From positions 227,343-280,543 of the forward strand of contig NZ_KB893135.1 in the NCBI RefSeq assembly GCF_000374005.1: a stretch of DNA of 53,201 nt, read 5' to 3'. The DNA comes from Kiloniella laminariae DSM 19542 (lineage in GTDB: Bacteria > Pseudomonadota > Alphaproteobacteria > Kiloniellales > Kiloniellaceae). Under the pieces are notes generated by a model that was not told where the DNA came from, did not search any database, and was given only the letters and a program-made list of their open reading frames with translations. Position numbers and translations under genes: made by a program. Shown in pieces: positions 1 through 7,480 of the stretch (positions within the stretch are counted from its first letter, which is position 1; each line of letters opens with the position of its first letter).

Positions 1-268
1 CCCCCGCCTGTTCCAGCTCGGCCAGACTCTCGCTGACCTCTTCCGGCAGGCTCCCGGCCAGTGCCGCCAAGGCCCGCTCGTTCACCGCCTGACCGTTGAT
101 TTCCAGATAGCCACCCGCCTCGTGCATGATCGCCAGCATTTCGATCCACAGTCCCCGTGCCGCCAGCGAACAGAGCTTGAGCCCCGTATCAGCGCGCCAG
201 TCCGTCGGAAAAAACTTGAACCAGGGCAGCTTGCCCGCCGCCAGATTGTTGCCAGATCCCCTGCTCAT
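1..268 (-). CDS. Phage replication-like protein, N-terminal part (cut by window edge)
   Basis: This leftward gene starts at an ATG at 268 and runs off the left edge, so only about 89 N-terminal residues are visible. The segment 'WFKFFPTDWRADTGLKLC' followed by 'LAARGLWIEMLAIMHE' resembles the N-terminal winged-helix region of phage replisome-organiser/YdaU (DUF1376-type) proteins, which open with W-x-x-F-x-x-x-D-W and end the first unit with G-x-W-x-x-M/L. I infer a role in phage-type DNA replication. It points the same way as the 1021 and 1798 genes, which fits a leftward early module under the 2566 repressor, although a rightward gene at 367 lies between. Family assignment is from motif memory and is tentative; the C-terminus is not available. 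Confidence 0.6.
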   Translation of the reverse strand, partial: MSRGSGNNLAAGKLPWFKFFPTDWRADTGLKLCSLAARGLWIEMLAIMHEAGGYLEINGQAVNERALAALAGSLPEEVSESLAELEQAG

Positions 269-366
269 GCGGCTTTCCCCCCTTCCCGATCCCGATTGAC
301 AAGGGTTGGATGCGGGAAGATAGTGGGAGGCAGAGCGGTCTTTTTCCCCGACAGGAGTGCGCTGTG

Positions 367-879
367 ATGGTTCAGAATAAAGAACAGGGCAACAGGGACC
401 AAGCTAACCGGGATCAGGCTCACCGGGATCCAGCCAGCCGGGATCAAAACAACCGGGACCACAGCCCGCAGAAACAAGTTTCCGCCAGTACAGCAACAAA
501 CACCGCCCCTCCAACCGCCAATAGCAGTGGCCCGGCCGTGGGTCATAGTCTGCGCGATATTCTGCCCAGTGACGTGATGCGTCTGCTGGTCTTTACCGTG
601 GGCATCGGGGTCAGCCTCAACGTACTGCCCTTTATCCACGACGGTCCGGTTTTTGCCGCCATCACCCTGTTGTTGCTGAGTTTTCTTTCCGCTGTCTGGG
701 TGGTGATCCGCCGTCAGACCCGCAATGAAAGCGCCTATAAAAGCAAACCCGGTGGCCCAAGTCTGTCGCGCAAGATCCGGGTCTTTTCGGTCTTCTGCCT
801 GATCTCGGCTTTTGCCCTGCTGTTTTTCCATGCCTACCGTCTCTTTTCCAGCCAGATCCTGAACGCCCCGCTGTCCTGA
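367..879 (+). CDS. Small membrane protein with NRDQ-type repeats
   Basis: This 170-residue protein belongs to no family I recognise. The ATG at 367 is chosen because AGGAG lies about 9 bases upstream; a frame extension to 310 has no such site. The first 30 residues contain a degenerate repeat of N/H-R-D-Q/P units encoded by a roughly 12-24 bp DNA repeat (about 395-455). After a low-complexity stretch there are two hydrophobic segments near residues 70-120 ('LLVFTVGIGVSLNVLPFI', 'AAITLLLLSFLSAVWVVI') and a third near 140-155. It probably sits in the inner membrane with a cytoplasmic disordered N-terminus. It runs against the flanking leftward genes. A 6-bp hairpin (878-894) overlaps its stop codon and lacks a T-run. 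Confidence 0.6.
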   Translation: MVQNKEQGNRDQANRDQAHRDPASRDQNNRDHSPQKQVSASTATNTAPPTANSSGPAVGHSLRDILPSDVMRLLVFTVGIGVSLNVLPFIHDGPVFAAITLLLLSFLSAVWVVIRRQTRNESAYKSKPGGPSLSRKIRVFSVFCLISAFALLFFHAYRLFSSQILNAPLS

Positions 880-967
880 TCTGTCGATCAGATCGATAGG
901 CGCAAGAAAGCGGGGGTTATAAAGCTACAGGGCTGCGCCCTGGATCATCTCTGCCCCTGTCCGAGCT

Positions 968-1018
968 TCAAATTCGGGCCTCAAATTCGGGGCCTCAAAT
1001 CGGGACTCAAATCGGGGC
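968..1018. repeat. 12-14 bp tandem repeat
   Basis: Four head-to-tail units of the form TCAAATTCGGGGCC lie just after the stop of the 1021 gene. The units shrink from 13-14 bp to 12 bp across the array, as expected for slippage or unequal exchange. Confidence 0.8.
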
Positions 1019-1020
1019 TC

Positions 1021-1779
1021 TCATATCAACCCGGTCATCAGGTCGGACAGGCCCGCACCATCGCTGTCGCCGATGGGGGTGAAGGGGCTGTCGTGTTCGC
1101 CCCAGTCCGGGCCTTCCTTACAGGGGGAACAGACGCGCTCGCCTGCCCAGTGGCTTTCAAATTCCTTGCGACAGTTCAGGCACTTGCGGATTTTCACGCT
1201 GCTGCTGACCTGCGGTTTTGAATGCTGGCTGGTCTGGCGGGCATAGCGTTTGACCGCCAGCACCCGCGACGGGTCCATGCGCAGGGTCACAATGCGTTCG
1301 CGGTGCGGCCCCAGACAGAGGATCACCCCCTTGGCCACCAGCTCCTGGATATGTTTGGGAAAGGAGCGGGTCGCATCCATCCCGCTCAGGCTTTTCAGGC
1401 GGTTATAATCCAGCGCCCGCTGGTCCGGCGGCAGGTGACTCTGTGCTGCCAGGGCCGTTACCAGTGCTGAAAAAACCGCAAAGGGCGCCGGGGTTAGCTC
1501 AAGCCTGTCAGGCGCGGAAAATGCGTCTTTTTTTGCAGTTAACTCATTATCAGTTAATTGCAAAAAAACAGCATTATCCTGTTGCCCTTTTGCAGGGGAG
1601 GCCAGATCCGCAGCGGCAGCAGCCTTGGCTGGACTTTTCGGGGCTGGACTTTTTGGGGCTGGACTTTTCGGGGCCAGACGTTCCGGGGTAAGATTATCCG
1701 GGCGTTTATGCCCCGTCCAGATCGGGGAAAGGCCAACGGCAGGATCGGCGGTAAAGTCTTCACGGGGATTATATTTCAT
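1021..1779 (-). CDS. Prophage-type DNA-binding protein with zinc ribbon
   Basis: This leftward gene encodes 252 residues. The start at 1779 is supported by AAGGAAAG about 6 bases upstream. Residues ~35-60 are a P-A-K-S repeat encoded by a 15-bp DNA repeat. Residues ~90-175 look like a folded helical, winged-helix-like region ('YNRLKSLSGMDATRSFPKHI', 'KGVILCLGPHRERIVTLRMD'). The C-terminal part has C-x2-C followed 14 residues later by a second C-x2-C ('CLNCRKEF', 'CSPC'), a zinc-ribbon pattern. It follows the 1798 gene by 18 bp and so is probably in one operon with it. The operon lies downstream of the repressor operators. I infer a replication or regulatory role in a prophage-type module; no exact family is recognised. 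Confidence 0.65.
   Translation of the reverse strand: MKYNPREDFTADPAVGLSPIWTGHKRPDNLTPERLAPKSPAPKSPAPKSPAKAAAAADLASPAKGQQDNAVFLQLTDNELTAKKDAFSAPDRLELTPAPFAVFSALVTALAAQSHLPPDQRALDYNRLKSLSGMDATRSFPKHIQELVAKGVILCLGPHRERIVTLRMDPSRVLAVKRYARQTSQHSKPQVSSSVKIRKCLNCRKEFESHWAGERVCSPCKEGPDWGEHDSPFTPIGDSDGAGLSDLMTGLI
1627..1686. repeat. 15-bp in-frame tandem repeat (4 units)
   Basis: Four units of GGCTGGACTTTTCGG (units 1 and 3 identical, 2 differs by one base, 4 is diverged). Read on the minus strand they encode the A-P-K-S-P repeats of the 1021 gene product. Confidence 0.9.
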
Positions 1780-1797
1780 CGATGGCTTTCCTTCTGC

Positions 1798-2232
1798 TCA
1801 GGAGACATTTTCTCTGGGGTCGATTTCTTTGGGGTCAATTTCTTTGGGGTACAATTTCGCTGGGTTCAATTTCTGTGGAAGTCTGGCGCAGGACTTCTCG
1901 CTGGACTTCTCTCTGTGGCGCTCTCTGTGGCGCTCTCTGTGGCGCTCTCTGGATGATTCGCGGGAAGGTTCCCTGGGCTTCTCTCGGGGCTTCTCTCGGG
2001 GTGGCAAGGCTTCAGGCAGATGGATCAGGGTTTTACTGCGGGCCAGCTGTTGACGGTAAAAATCCTGCCAGTCGTTGCGCCGGGCCAGACGGGCTTTGCC
2101 CGGCTCTTCAGCCCCCGGCAAAACCCCCGCCAGTTTTCCCTTTTGTGCCATTTTCTGGTCGGTTTCTTTCTGGTCCACTTCTATTTGGCTCACTTGTTTC
2201 CTGTCGTCTTGTTTCCACAGGGGCCGCTTCAT
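1798..2232 (-). CDS. Basic/charged hypothetical protein with RERH repeats
   Basis: This protein has about 144 residues from the ATG at 2232 ('MKRPLWKQDDRKQ'). An upstream extension to 2334 is open but unlikely, and a start at 'MAQKGK' further in is also possible. The centre, 'LARRNDWQDFYRQQLARSK', may be a short helix. The rest is low complexity: R-E-K-P, R-E-R-H and K-E-I-D-P repeats, encoded by 12-bp and 15-bp DNA repeats at 1909-1944 and 1809-1868. Such strongly charged repeats suggest a disordered nucleic-acid-binding tail. It is the first gene after the leftward operator region and is 18 bp from the next gene. Its reality rests on position and codon usage; no family is recognised. Confidence 0.5.
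   Translation of the reverse strand: MKRPLWKQDDRKQVSQIEVDQKETDQKMAQKGKLAGVLPGAEEPGKARLARRNDWQDFYRQQLARSKTLIHLPEALPPREKPREKPREPSRESSRERHRERHRERHREKSSEKSCARLPQKLNPAKLYPKEIDPKEIDPRENVS
1809..1868. repeat. 15-bp tandem repeat (4 units)
   Basis: Units TTTCTTTGGGGTCAA with small variations, in frame at the 3' end of the 1798 gene (encoding K-E-I-D-P). Confidence 0.85.
1909..1944. repeat. 12-bp tandem repeat (3 exact units)
   Basis: Three exact copies of CTCTCTGTGGCG plus a partial fourth, encoding R-H-R-E on the minus strand. Confidence 0.9.
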
Positions 2233-2457
2233 GATCGACAGGCCTTGACAAAAGCTTGCCAAAACAGAAAAGAACCGATAAAAATGTTCATTGTTTGTTC
2301 CTTTTGCGGATCTAAAAAAATGCCTGTAAAACAAGCGATATGGCCCTTTCCTTCGTCCCGCCTCACCCCGTTACCAAACCGCATAACTGGAAAAGCGGTT
2401 TGCAGCTCTGGGGGTTGGTGGGTTACACGATTATTTTCTTGACTCTACAGATCATAG

Positions 2458-2474
2458 GTATCCACAATGGAAAC
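2458..2474. promoter_or_regulatory. Repressor operator O1
   Basis: GTATCCACAATGGAAAC, an imperfect palindrome with half-sites GTATCCA and TGGAAAC around a 3-bp centre. It lies on the leftward-promoter side of the control region. Confidence 0.7.
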
Positions 2475-2490
2475 CGAAGTCAAGATAAAA

Positions 2491-2507
2491 GTATCCATTT
2501 TGTAAAC
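2491..2507. promoter_or_regulatory. Repressor operator O2
   Basis: GTATCCATTTTGTAAAC, a weaker copy of the same 17-bp pattern: the left half is perfect and the right half is degenerate. It overlaps a possible -35 of the repressor gene. Confidence 0.6.
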
Positions 2508-2513
2508 TTATTT

Positions 2514-2530
2514 GTTTCCATTATGGATAC
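2514..2530. promoter_or_regulatory. Repressor operator O3
   Basis: GTTTCCATTATGGATAC. This is the inverse of O1 except for one centre base. It overlaps the possible -10 of the repressor gene, which suggests autoregulation. Confidence 0.7.
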
Positions 2531-2565
2531 ATACATTCCTCTAGCCCGCACACAGGTATGACCTG

Positions 2566-3345
2566 ATGGACAACCGTATTAAAGAACTCAGACAAGCCAA
2601 GGGCCTGACCCTGCAACAGGTCGCCGACAAGGCCGGAACCACCAAGGCCCAGGTCATGAAACTGGAAAAGGGCGACCGCCGCCTGACGGATATCTGGATG
2701 GTCCGCCTCGCCATTGCCCTGGCCTGCGACCCCAAGGAACTGATGGATACCCGCCGCGCCCCCTCTGCCCTGTCCGAAAGCGAAGATGATCAAGACGGGG
2801 ACCAGAACGCGGCCAGCCCGCGCAAAGGCGGCGGATCAGGCGACAGGTCCAAAACCAGCGCGAAAGCTGCTTCTGTCAACAAAGGAAGACAAAGCGACAA
2901 CGTCGCCGAAATCGATGTGCGCGGCGGCATGGGCGGCGGTGGTGAAGCCGGGGTCGCCTACCACCCCGACGGCAAGGGCGACGTCTCCATTGCCGACGAC
3001 ATCCGCGGCAACTGGTCCCTGCCCAGCGAATACCTGCGCACCGAACTGCACGTCCAGCCCACCGCCGCCCGCATCATCGAGGTCCAGGGCGATTCCATGA
3101 CCCCGACCCTGGTTTCCGGCGACCGCGTGATGATCGACATCAACGACCAGCGCCCGACCCCGCCGGGCATCTTTGCCCTCTGGGACGGTTTCGGCGTGGT
3201 GGTCAAACGCATCGAACACATCCCCAACAGCGACCCGCCGCTGCTGCGCATCAGTTCCGACAACGCCAACCACGCCGAATACCAGCGCACCTTCGACGAG
3301 GTCAACATCATCGGCCGCGTCATCTGGTTTGGCAGAAGAATGTAG
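2566..3345 (+). CDS. CI/LexA-like S24 repressor
   Basis: This is a 259-residue, two-domain, self-cleaving-type repressor. Residues 1-65 form an XRE helix-turn-helix ('LTLQQVADKAGTTKAQVMKL'). Residues ~70-140 are a charged, glycine-rich linker. Residues ~165-255 are an S24 peptidase-like domain: the nucleophile serine is in 'VQGDSMTPTLVSGDRVMI', the catalytic lysine in 'GVVVKRIE', and the end is 'NIIGRVIWFGRRM'. S24 repressors dimerise on palindromic operators, and RecA-stimulated autocleavage can release them. I infer that it controls its own promoter and the leftward genes through O1-O3, and possibly the 13962 gene through the site at 13872. It may be a domesticated prophage repressor, because no integrase or structural genes are visible nearby. 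A hairpin terminator follows. Confidence 0.9.
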   Translation: MDNRIKELRQAKGLTLQQVADKAGTTKAQVMKLEKGDRRLTDIWMVRLAIALACDPKELMDTRRAPSALSESEDDQDGDQNAASPRKGGGSGDRSKTSAKAASVNKGRQSDNVAEIDVRGGMGGGGEAGVAYHPDGKGDVSIADDIRGNWSLPSEYLRTELHVQPTAARIIEVQGDSMTPTLVSGDRVMIDINDQRPTPPGIFALWDGFGVVVKRIEHIPNSDPPLLRISSDNANHAEYQRTFDEVNIIGRVIWFGRRM

Positions 3346-3397
3346 GCGGCAGGATGTAGGGCAGAATGTAGGCGAAAGAAACAAGGTAAAAAAAGAA

Positions 3398-3421
3398 CCG
3401 GAAGGGACGCGCCCCTTCCGG
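3398..3421 (+). terminator. Hairpin terminator after the repressor gene
   Basis: The 9-bp perfect stem CCGGAAGGG/CCCTTCCGG has a 6-base loop. Its T-run (3431-3434) is short and displaced, so termination strength is uncertain. Confidence 0.5.
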
Positions 3422-3462
3422 ACCTTCCCGTTTTATCGGCTTTCGGAAACGGTTCCATACGC

Positions 3463-3530
3463 AAATCCGCTTTACAACCGCCCCGCCAGCGCCGCAAAGT
3501 AACCACGATTTATAGCTGTAATTCTATTTC
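3463..3530 (+). repeat. 68-bp direct repeat, copy 1 (tail of a lost M1 paralog)
   Basis: This copy matches 5271-5338 at 65 of 68 positions. Copy 2 is the final codons, stop and following bases of the 3569 gene. Copy 1 has no coding region in front of it, yet still reads K-I-R-F-T-T-A-P-P-A-P-Q-S-N-H-D-L-stop in the matching frame. It is best read as the scar of an upstream tandem paralog that was deleted. Confidence 0.85.
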
Positions 3531-3568
3531 TTCTATTTAATCTTATTTTCAAGAGTTCTCGATCCGCT

Positions 3569-5323
3569 ATGCCCTCGACACCCGTTAAACCGACACTATG
3601 CCTGCGCCTTGGTCTTGGCTGCTTTAGTGCTTTGCTTGGTATTATCGCTCAGTTACTGAGCAAAAATCCGGGATTTCTCCAACAATGGATAAACTACGGG
3701 CTTTCCCCTTCTTTACCCCTCGTGATTTATGTGCTGCTAACCACCATTGGCGGGGTGTATCTGCTGCGTCTCATCCGCTTGCGATATTTCACCTTGCCGT
3801 CCTTTGTCTACCAGACACCTTTTCGCAAGACGGGCCATATCCTCAGTTGGGGAGCCTGTCTGTTCGGGCTGCTCTTAGCTATCTCCCTCAGTATTTTCAT
3901 ATATGGGGAACCCTCTTCCTATCATTATTCTCTACAACGTTCTTTTTTCAATCGTATTCCGCTTATCGGTCTTGGTGCTGGATTTTTTATTCTGCCTGCA
4001 TTTGTACAACCGGGCGGGTATAAATACAGCCTGCTCGGCCGCTTTTGGAGCCTGCTCTTCCAGCCCTATCAACAGCCAGAAACAGTCGAGGTATTTGATA
4101 AAGCCAGATACAGACCACTGGTTGCCATTGAGGGTGCAGTATTTGCTGCATCTTTCGCAGCAATATTTCTATCGAGTTACCTTGCGCTTTACGCCCTTTA
4201 TCAACAGCAAAAAAATGCTGCTGCTCTTCCTTCTTCCCCCAACTTGGTAGATATCATTTTTTGGCAGAATCATTATCATTCTCTCGGAAAATTTCTGATT
4301 TTTGTTCTGTTGCTGATGCTTTTTTCCTGGGCAAGTCATGCCATGCTTTATGTTCGCCAGAAAAAAACTGACATTGAAACAGCCCCTTCTTTTATCGCCT
4401 CGACGTTGCGTCATCGCTGTCTGCTTTCTCGTAAGAATATCCCGGTCTGGATGAAACTACTTGCCAGCATCAGCACCGGGATCATCGCTTATGGCTTTGC
4501 TGATGATCGCGTGATTGAGGAAAAGAATATTGTTTTTCTGATACCCACGTTCATCGTGGGCATGATGGCCAGCTATATTGTTCAACCCCTGTTTTTTTCC
4601 CGCAAGATATGGCACCCTTTATATGCTTTTATGGGTGGAGCCCTGACTGCCATTTTTGCTTCCAGCCTTATTCTTTCAGCTGATATGCTGAGAGGCGCGA
4701 CCTTTGGAGGGTATTTTTTCCTAAATACATTGGTTTTGATCACCTTTTCGATCATCGCTTCTCTGCCCTCTGGACTTGCTGGGGGATTTGCCGGACTTTT
4801 GCTCGATCGGGGGCATTACATTCTCCGGCGCAAGAAAATCCGCGTTAAAATCACCTCGCCACTCCCTACCTCGAAGAGGATCAAGTTCGCCCTATGGGAA
4901 AAGCTGCTTGCCAGTTCCTTCACTGGCGGGTTTGCAGTAATCACCATACGCGAGTTCCCGTTCCAGCAGATGGAGTTCCCTTTCCTGATCGGAGGATTTG
5001 TCGCGGGTTATTTTGTCCTGCCGCGGTTTTTCTCGCGGGAACATTGGCAATTTTTCCGTGCCTTTTTCGGGGGAACCTTGATGGCCATTGTGTCTGGCAC
5101 TATTGCCTGGGTTCTTATGGCAACCCTTTCTGATGGTGAGGCCCCTTGGAGTTTTCTCGTTAGCATGTATACGAGTTACTTTGCTCTGGATTTCTTTCTG
5201 CCTTTAACCCTGATCGGTGGTATTGCCGCGCTCATGCTCGATGGCTTTCTCTACTATATCCGGCACAGGAAAATCCGCTTTACAAAAGCCCCACCAGCGC
5301 CGCAAAGTAACCACGATTTATAG
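3569..5323 (+). CDS. Multi-pass membrane protein, family M1 (double-module member)
   Basis: This 584-residue inner-membrane protein belongs to no family I know. An N-terminal part (residues ~1-270) opens with a T-L-x-L-R helix and carries 'IPLIGLGAGFFILPAFVQPG' and 'RYRPLVAIEGAV'. Two copies of one module follow (~290-425 and ~435-575). Each module starts K-L-L-A-S, runs through G-x-x-x-x-Y-x-V-x-P-x-F-F-S-R-x-x-W and F-x-G-G-x-L, and ends with L-x-G-G-x-A-x-L-x-L-D then a basic tail. I count about 14 hydrophobic segments. The 5418 product has the same N-part but one module, so this copy has an internal duplication. Its flanks are a 68-bp direct repeat. No transport or catalytic motif is recognisable. 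The ATG at 3569 has no strong ribosome site. Confidence 0.75.
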   Translation: MPSTPVKPTLCLRLGLGCFSALLGIIAQLLSKNPGFLQQWINYGLSPSLPLVIYVLLTTIGGVYLLRLIRLRYFTLPSFVYQTPFRKTGHILSWGACLFGLLLAISLSIFIYGEPSSYHYSLQRSFFNRIPLIGLGAGFFILPAFVQPGGYKYSLLGRFWSLLFQPYQQPETVEVFDKARYRPLVAIEGAVFAASFAAIFLSSYLALYALYQQQKNAAALPSSPNLVDIIFWQNHYHSLGKFLIFVLLLMLFSWASHAMLYVRQKKTDIETAPSFIASTLRHRCLLSRKNIPVWMKLLASISTGIIAYGFADDRVIEEKNIVFLIPTFIVGMMASYIVQPLFFSRKIWHPLYAFMGGALTAIFASSLILSADMLRGATFGGYFFLNTLVLITFSIIASLPSGLAGGFAGLLLDRGHYILRRKKIRVKITSPLPTSKRIKFALWEKLLASSFTGGFAVITIREFPFQQMEFPFLIGGFVAGYFVLPRFFSREHWQFFRAFFGGTLMAIVSGTIAWVLMATLSDGEAPWSFLVSMYTSYFALDFFLPLTLIGGIAALMLDGFLYYIRHRKIRFTKAPPAPQSNHDL

Positions 5324-5338
5324 CTGTAATTCTATTTC
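5271..5338 (+). repeat. 68-bp direct repeat, copy 2
   Basis: This covers the last 17 codons, stop codon and 15 following bases of the 3569 gene; 65 of 68 bases match copy 1 at 3463-3530. The two copies bracket the gene, as a tandem duplication followed by deletion would leave. Confidence 0.85.
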
Positions 5339-5417
5339 CTCACGCACTTGCCCCATCCTCATCTGCGCGACGACAACTGCATCGCTCCATCAGCGCTACA
5401 AAGGCATCTGACCCGGC

Positions 5418-6755
5418 ATGGCCCCTGTAATCATAAAACCCACTCTGCTCCTGCGCTTTGTTCTTGGTCTTGCCGGGGTTATGCTCAGCCTGCTGGCCGC
5501 GCTGATCGATCTTAACCGGATCCATCTTATCACCTGGACGCGTAGCCCTGCCGCCGGGCTGGATTTTACCCTGCTGATCTATCTGCTGGCACTGGCAGCG
5601 CTGGCGGGCGGCTTTTTTCTGCTGCGCTGGCTCCGGCGGCAGTATTTTACCCTGCCCGCTGAAGACGAAGAAGACAGCCTGCAAAGCCCTGTGTATCCGG
5701 GCCTGACCATCGGCTGGCTGGTGAGCCTCTGTTGCCTGCTCTTCGCCGTGTTCTTTGCCCTCTCCTTGCTGGCTCTGGACAGTCTGGGCGAATTTATCAT
5801 TCTCTTTCCCGATTTCACCCATGTTCCCCTGATCGGGCTGGTTGCCGGATTTTGTTTCCTGCCCGCCTTTGTCCAGCCCGGGGCCTTGCGCCACAGCCTT
5901 GCCGCGCGGGTCTGCCGCCTGCTGACCTATCGGTCAGAAGCAAGCAGGCAAGAGGGTGCCCCCGCTGATGCCCCCCCTGATGTTACCCCCGATATTATTG
6001 GGCGCTATCGCCCGCTGGTCGCCATCGCCGGGGCCGGGTTTTCCCTGCTGGCTGCCCTGCTCTGCCTGACGTTTTATTTCGAGTTCGCCCGTGAAATCCG
6101 TGCCGACGCACCCGTCGAGTTTGTCCCGGCAAAAGGCGCACTCCTCAAGCTTGATCTTCTGCGCGATCTCGGCTGGAATTGTGCCGCACTTTTGCTCTTC
6201 GGTCTCTGCGCCTGGGCGGTTCATACCCTGCTTTTTGTCCAGCAGAAAAAACAGGATATTTTTCACAAGGCAGAACGCGCAGACGGCAACATCCCCTCGC
6301 CCCCGCTCCGCTCCAGCCCGGCGCTGCAGCTTAAAGACATTACCCTGTGGGAAAAACTGCTCGCCAGTGCCTATACCGGGGCAATTGCCCTGATCACGAT
6401 CCTGCTAATCGGCTTCGGCGATGCCTGGATCACAGTGCTGCTCAGCGGATTGGTTGCCGGGTATTTTGTCCTGCCGCTGTTTTTCTCTCGCGACGGTTGG
6501 CAGTTTGTGCGGATGTTTTTTGGCGGGGCTTTGGCCACGGTGCTCACCGCCGGGCTTGGGGCTTTTACCTATGTCACCCTCTACGACAGCTTTCTCGGCA
6601 GTAACCTGAATGAAGCCCTCGGCACCACTGTCTTCGCCCTCGCCTTTTCCCTGCCCTTCTCCCTGATCGGTGGTCTGGCCGCTGTTCTGCTCGACTGGTT
6701 GCTCTATCGCCGCCGGGCCAGAAACCCGGTCTTCGACACCACCGCCTTTGAATAG
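5418..6755 (+). CDS. Multi-pass membrane protein, family M1 (single-module member)
   Basis: This 445-residue paralog of the 3569 product shares the N-part ('LRRQYFTLP', 'VPLIGLVAGFCFLPAFVQPG', 'RYRPLVAIAGAG', 'LLFVQQKKQDIF') and one C-terminal module: 'LWEKLLASAYTGAIALIT', 'GLVAGYFVLPLFFSRDGW', 'MFFGGALA', 'LPFSLIGGLAAVLLDWLLY'. It ends with a basic R-R-R-A-R then 'DTTAFE'; the 6852 protein ends similarly ('DSSVFE'). I count about ten hydrophobic segments. It is codirectional with its neighbours and may share transcription with the 6852 gene (96-bp gap). Its function is unknown. Membrane location is clear; the start at 5418 is the first ATG and lacks a good ribosome site. Confidence 0.75.
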   Translation: MAPVIIKPTLLLRFVLGLAGVMLSLLAALIDLNRIHLITWTRSPAAGLDFTLLIYLLALAALAGGFFLLRWLRRQYFTLPAEDEEDSLQSPVYPGLTIGWLVSLCCLLFAVFFALSLLALDSLGEFIILFPDFTHVPLIGLVAGFCFLPAFVQPGALRHSLAARVCRLLTYRSEASRQEGAPADAPPDVTPDIIGRYRPLVAIAGAGFSLLAALLCLTFYFEFAREIRADAPVEFVPAKGALLKLDLLRDLGWNCAALLLFGLCAWAVHTLLFVQQKKQDIFHKAERADGNIPSPPLRSSPALQLKDITLWEKLLASAYTGAIALITILLIGFGDAWITVLLSGLVAGYFVLPLFFSRDGWQFVRMFFGGALATVLTAGLGAFTYVTLYDSFLGSNLNEALGTTVFALAFSLPFSLIGGLAAVLLDWLLYRRRARNPVFDTTAFE

Positions 6756-6851
6756 AAAATCTCGTTAGAAACCCCGGTCTGAGAACAGAAGACTGACCCG
6801 CCACCTAAACCCCGACACCCAACACCCGCAGCGGCAACAAGAGAGCCAGAG

Positions 6852-7409
6852 ATGACCGACCATTCACCGCCCACCACTGCCACCTTCTCACGCATCCCGC
6901 CAACCCGGCGCGAGCGAGTAATCTGTGGCCTGGTCATGTCCGGGATTGCCTTTCCGGCACTGGTCTTTTTGAGCCTTCTGTTTTTTTATCTCGGCGACAG
7001 CACATTCCTATCCGGGCTTTATGTCTTCCACTTTATCATCATCCCGATCCTCCTTGCCGTAGTGTTTCCCATCGCCCACTGGATTTTGCCCGTTTTTTTC
7101 TTTCGCCAGAACTGGCGAATCATTGTGTCTTTTATCGGTGGTGGCTTCATTACCGTTGCCGCCGCATTTGCAGCCGCCTTCCTCAATGGTCTCATCCTCA
7201 TTGCCTTCCTTGAAATAGCTGGAGCAGAGGCGATCAACTGGGTCGGAAAATGGGAGGCAGACGGCCTCGCCTTTTGGCATGTGGCGATCACCTTCTGGAT
7301 ATCTGTTTTCTTCTCCCCCGTCATTGCTGTCGTTGCCATTTTCCTCAACCGCTATCTGATCCGAAAGCGGGAAGAAAACCCGATCCCCGACAGCTCGGTG
7401 TTCGAATAG
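6852..7409 (+). CDS. Membrane protein, family M1 (module only)
   Basis: This 185-residue protein consists of little more than one M1 module preceded by a short soluble leader. Hydrophobic segments fall at ~25-50, 58-80, 90-120 and 145-170. Module landmarks are 'WILPVFFFRQNWR' (the P-x-F-F-x-R-x-x-W signature), 'FIGGGFITVAAAF', and 'FSPVIAVVAIFLNRYL' in place of the usual L-x-G-G-x-A-x-L-L-D. It ends 'PDSSVFE', echoing the 5418 product. Presence of stand-alone modules supports the view that the module folds by itself, perhaps oligomerising. Function is unknown. Confidence 0.7.
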   Translation: MTDHSPPTTATFSRIPPTRRERVICGLVMSGIAFPALVFLSLLFFYLGDSTFLSGLYVFHFIIIPILLAVVFPIAHWILPVFFFRQNWRIIVSFIGGGFITVAAAFAAAFLNGLILIAFLEIAGAEAINWVGKWEADGLAFWHVAITFWISVFFSPVIAVVAIFLNRYLIRKREENPIPDSSVFE

Positions 7410-7480
7410 GGCGAGTAAAACAAGATCTGCTATAGAAAAGATACCAGAATAAGCCCAAATAATCCTTGGAAAGCTCTGCC

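Larger units (their letters stand above)
2233..2565. other. Divergent prophage-type control region
   Basis: This gene-free stretch separates the leftward genes from the repressor. It carries three 17-bp operators (separate entries). Candidate rightward promoter elements are TTGTAA (2500-2505) and TATGGA (2522-2527); these overlap the second and third operators. A leftward TTGACT (2483 to 2478 on the minus strand) sits beside the first operator. The promoter calls are by eye only. Confidence 0.6.

Noticed and set aside
1558-2442. Several rightward open frames with F-W-G-W-T-F type repeats
   Set aside because: They are translations of the tandem repeats on the strand opposite the 1021 and 1798 genes. 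They have no ribosome sites and face into the operator region.
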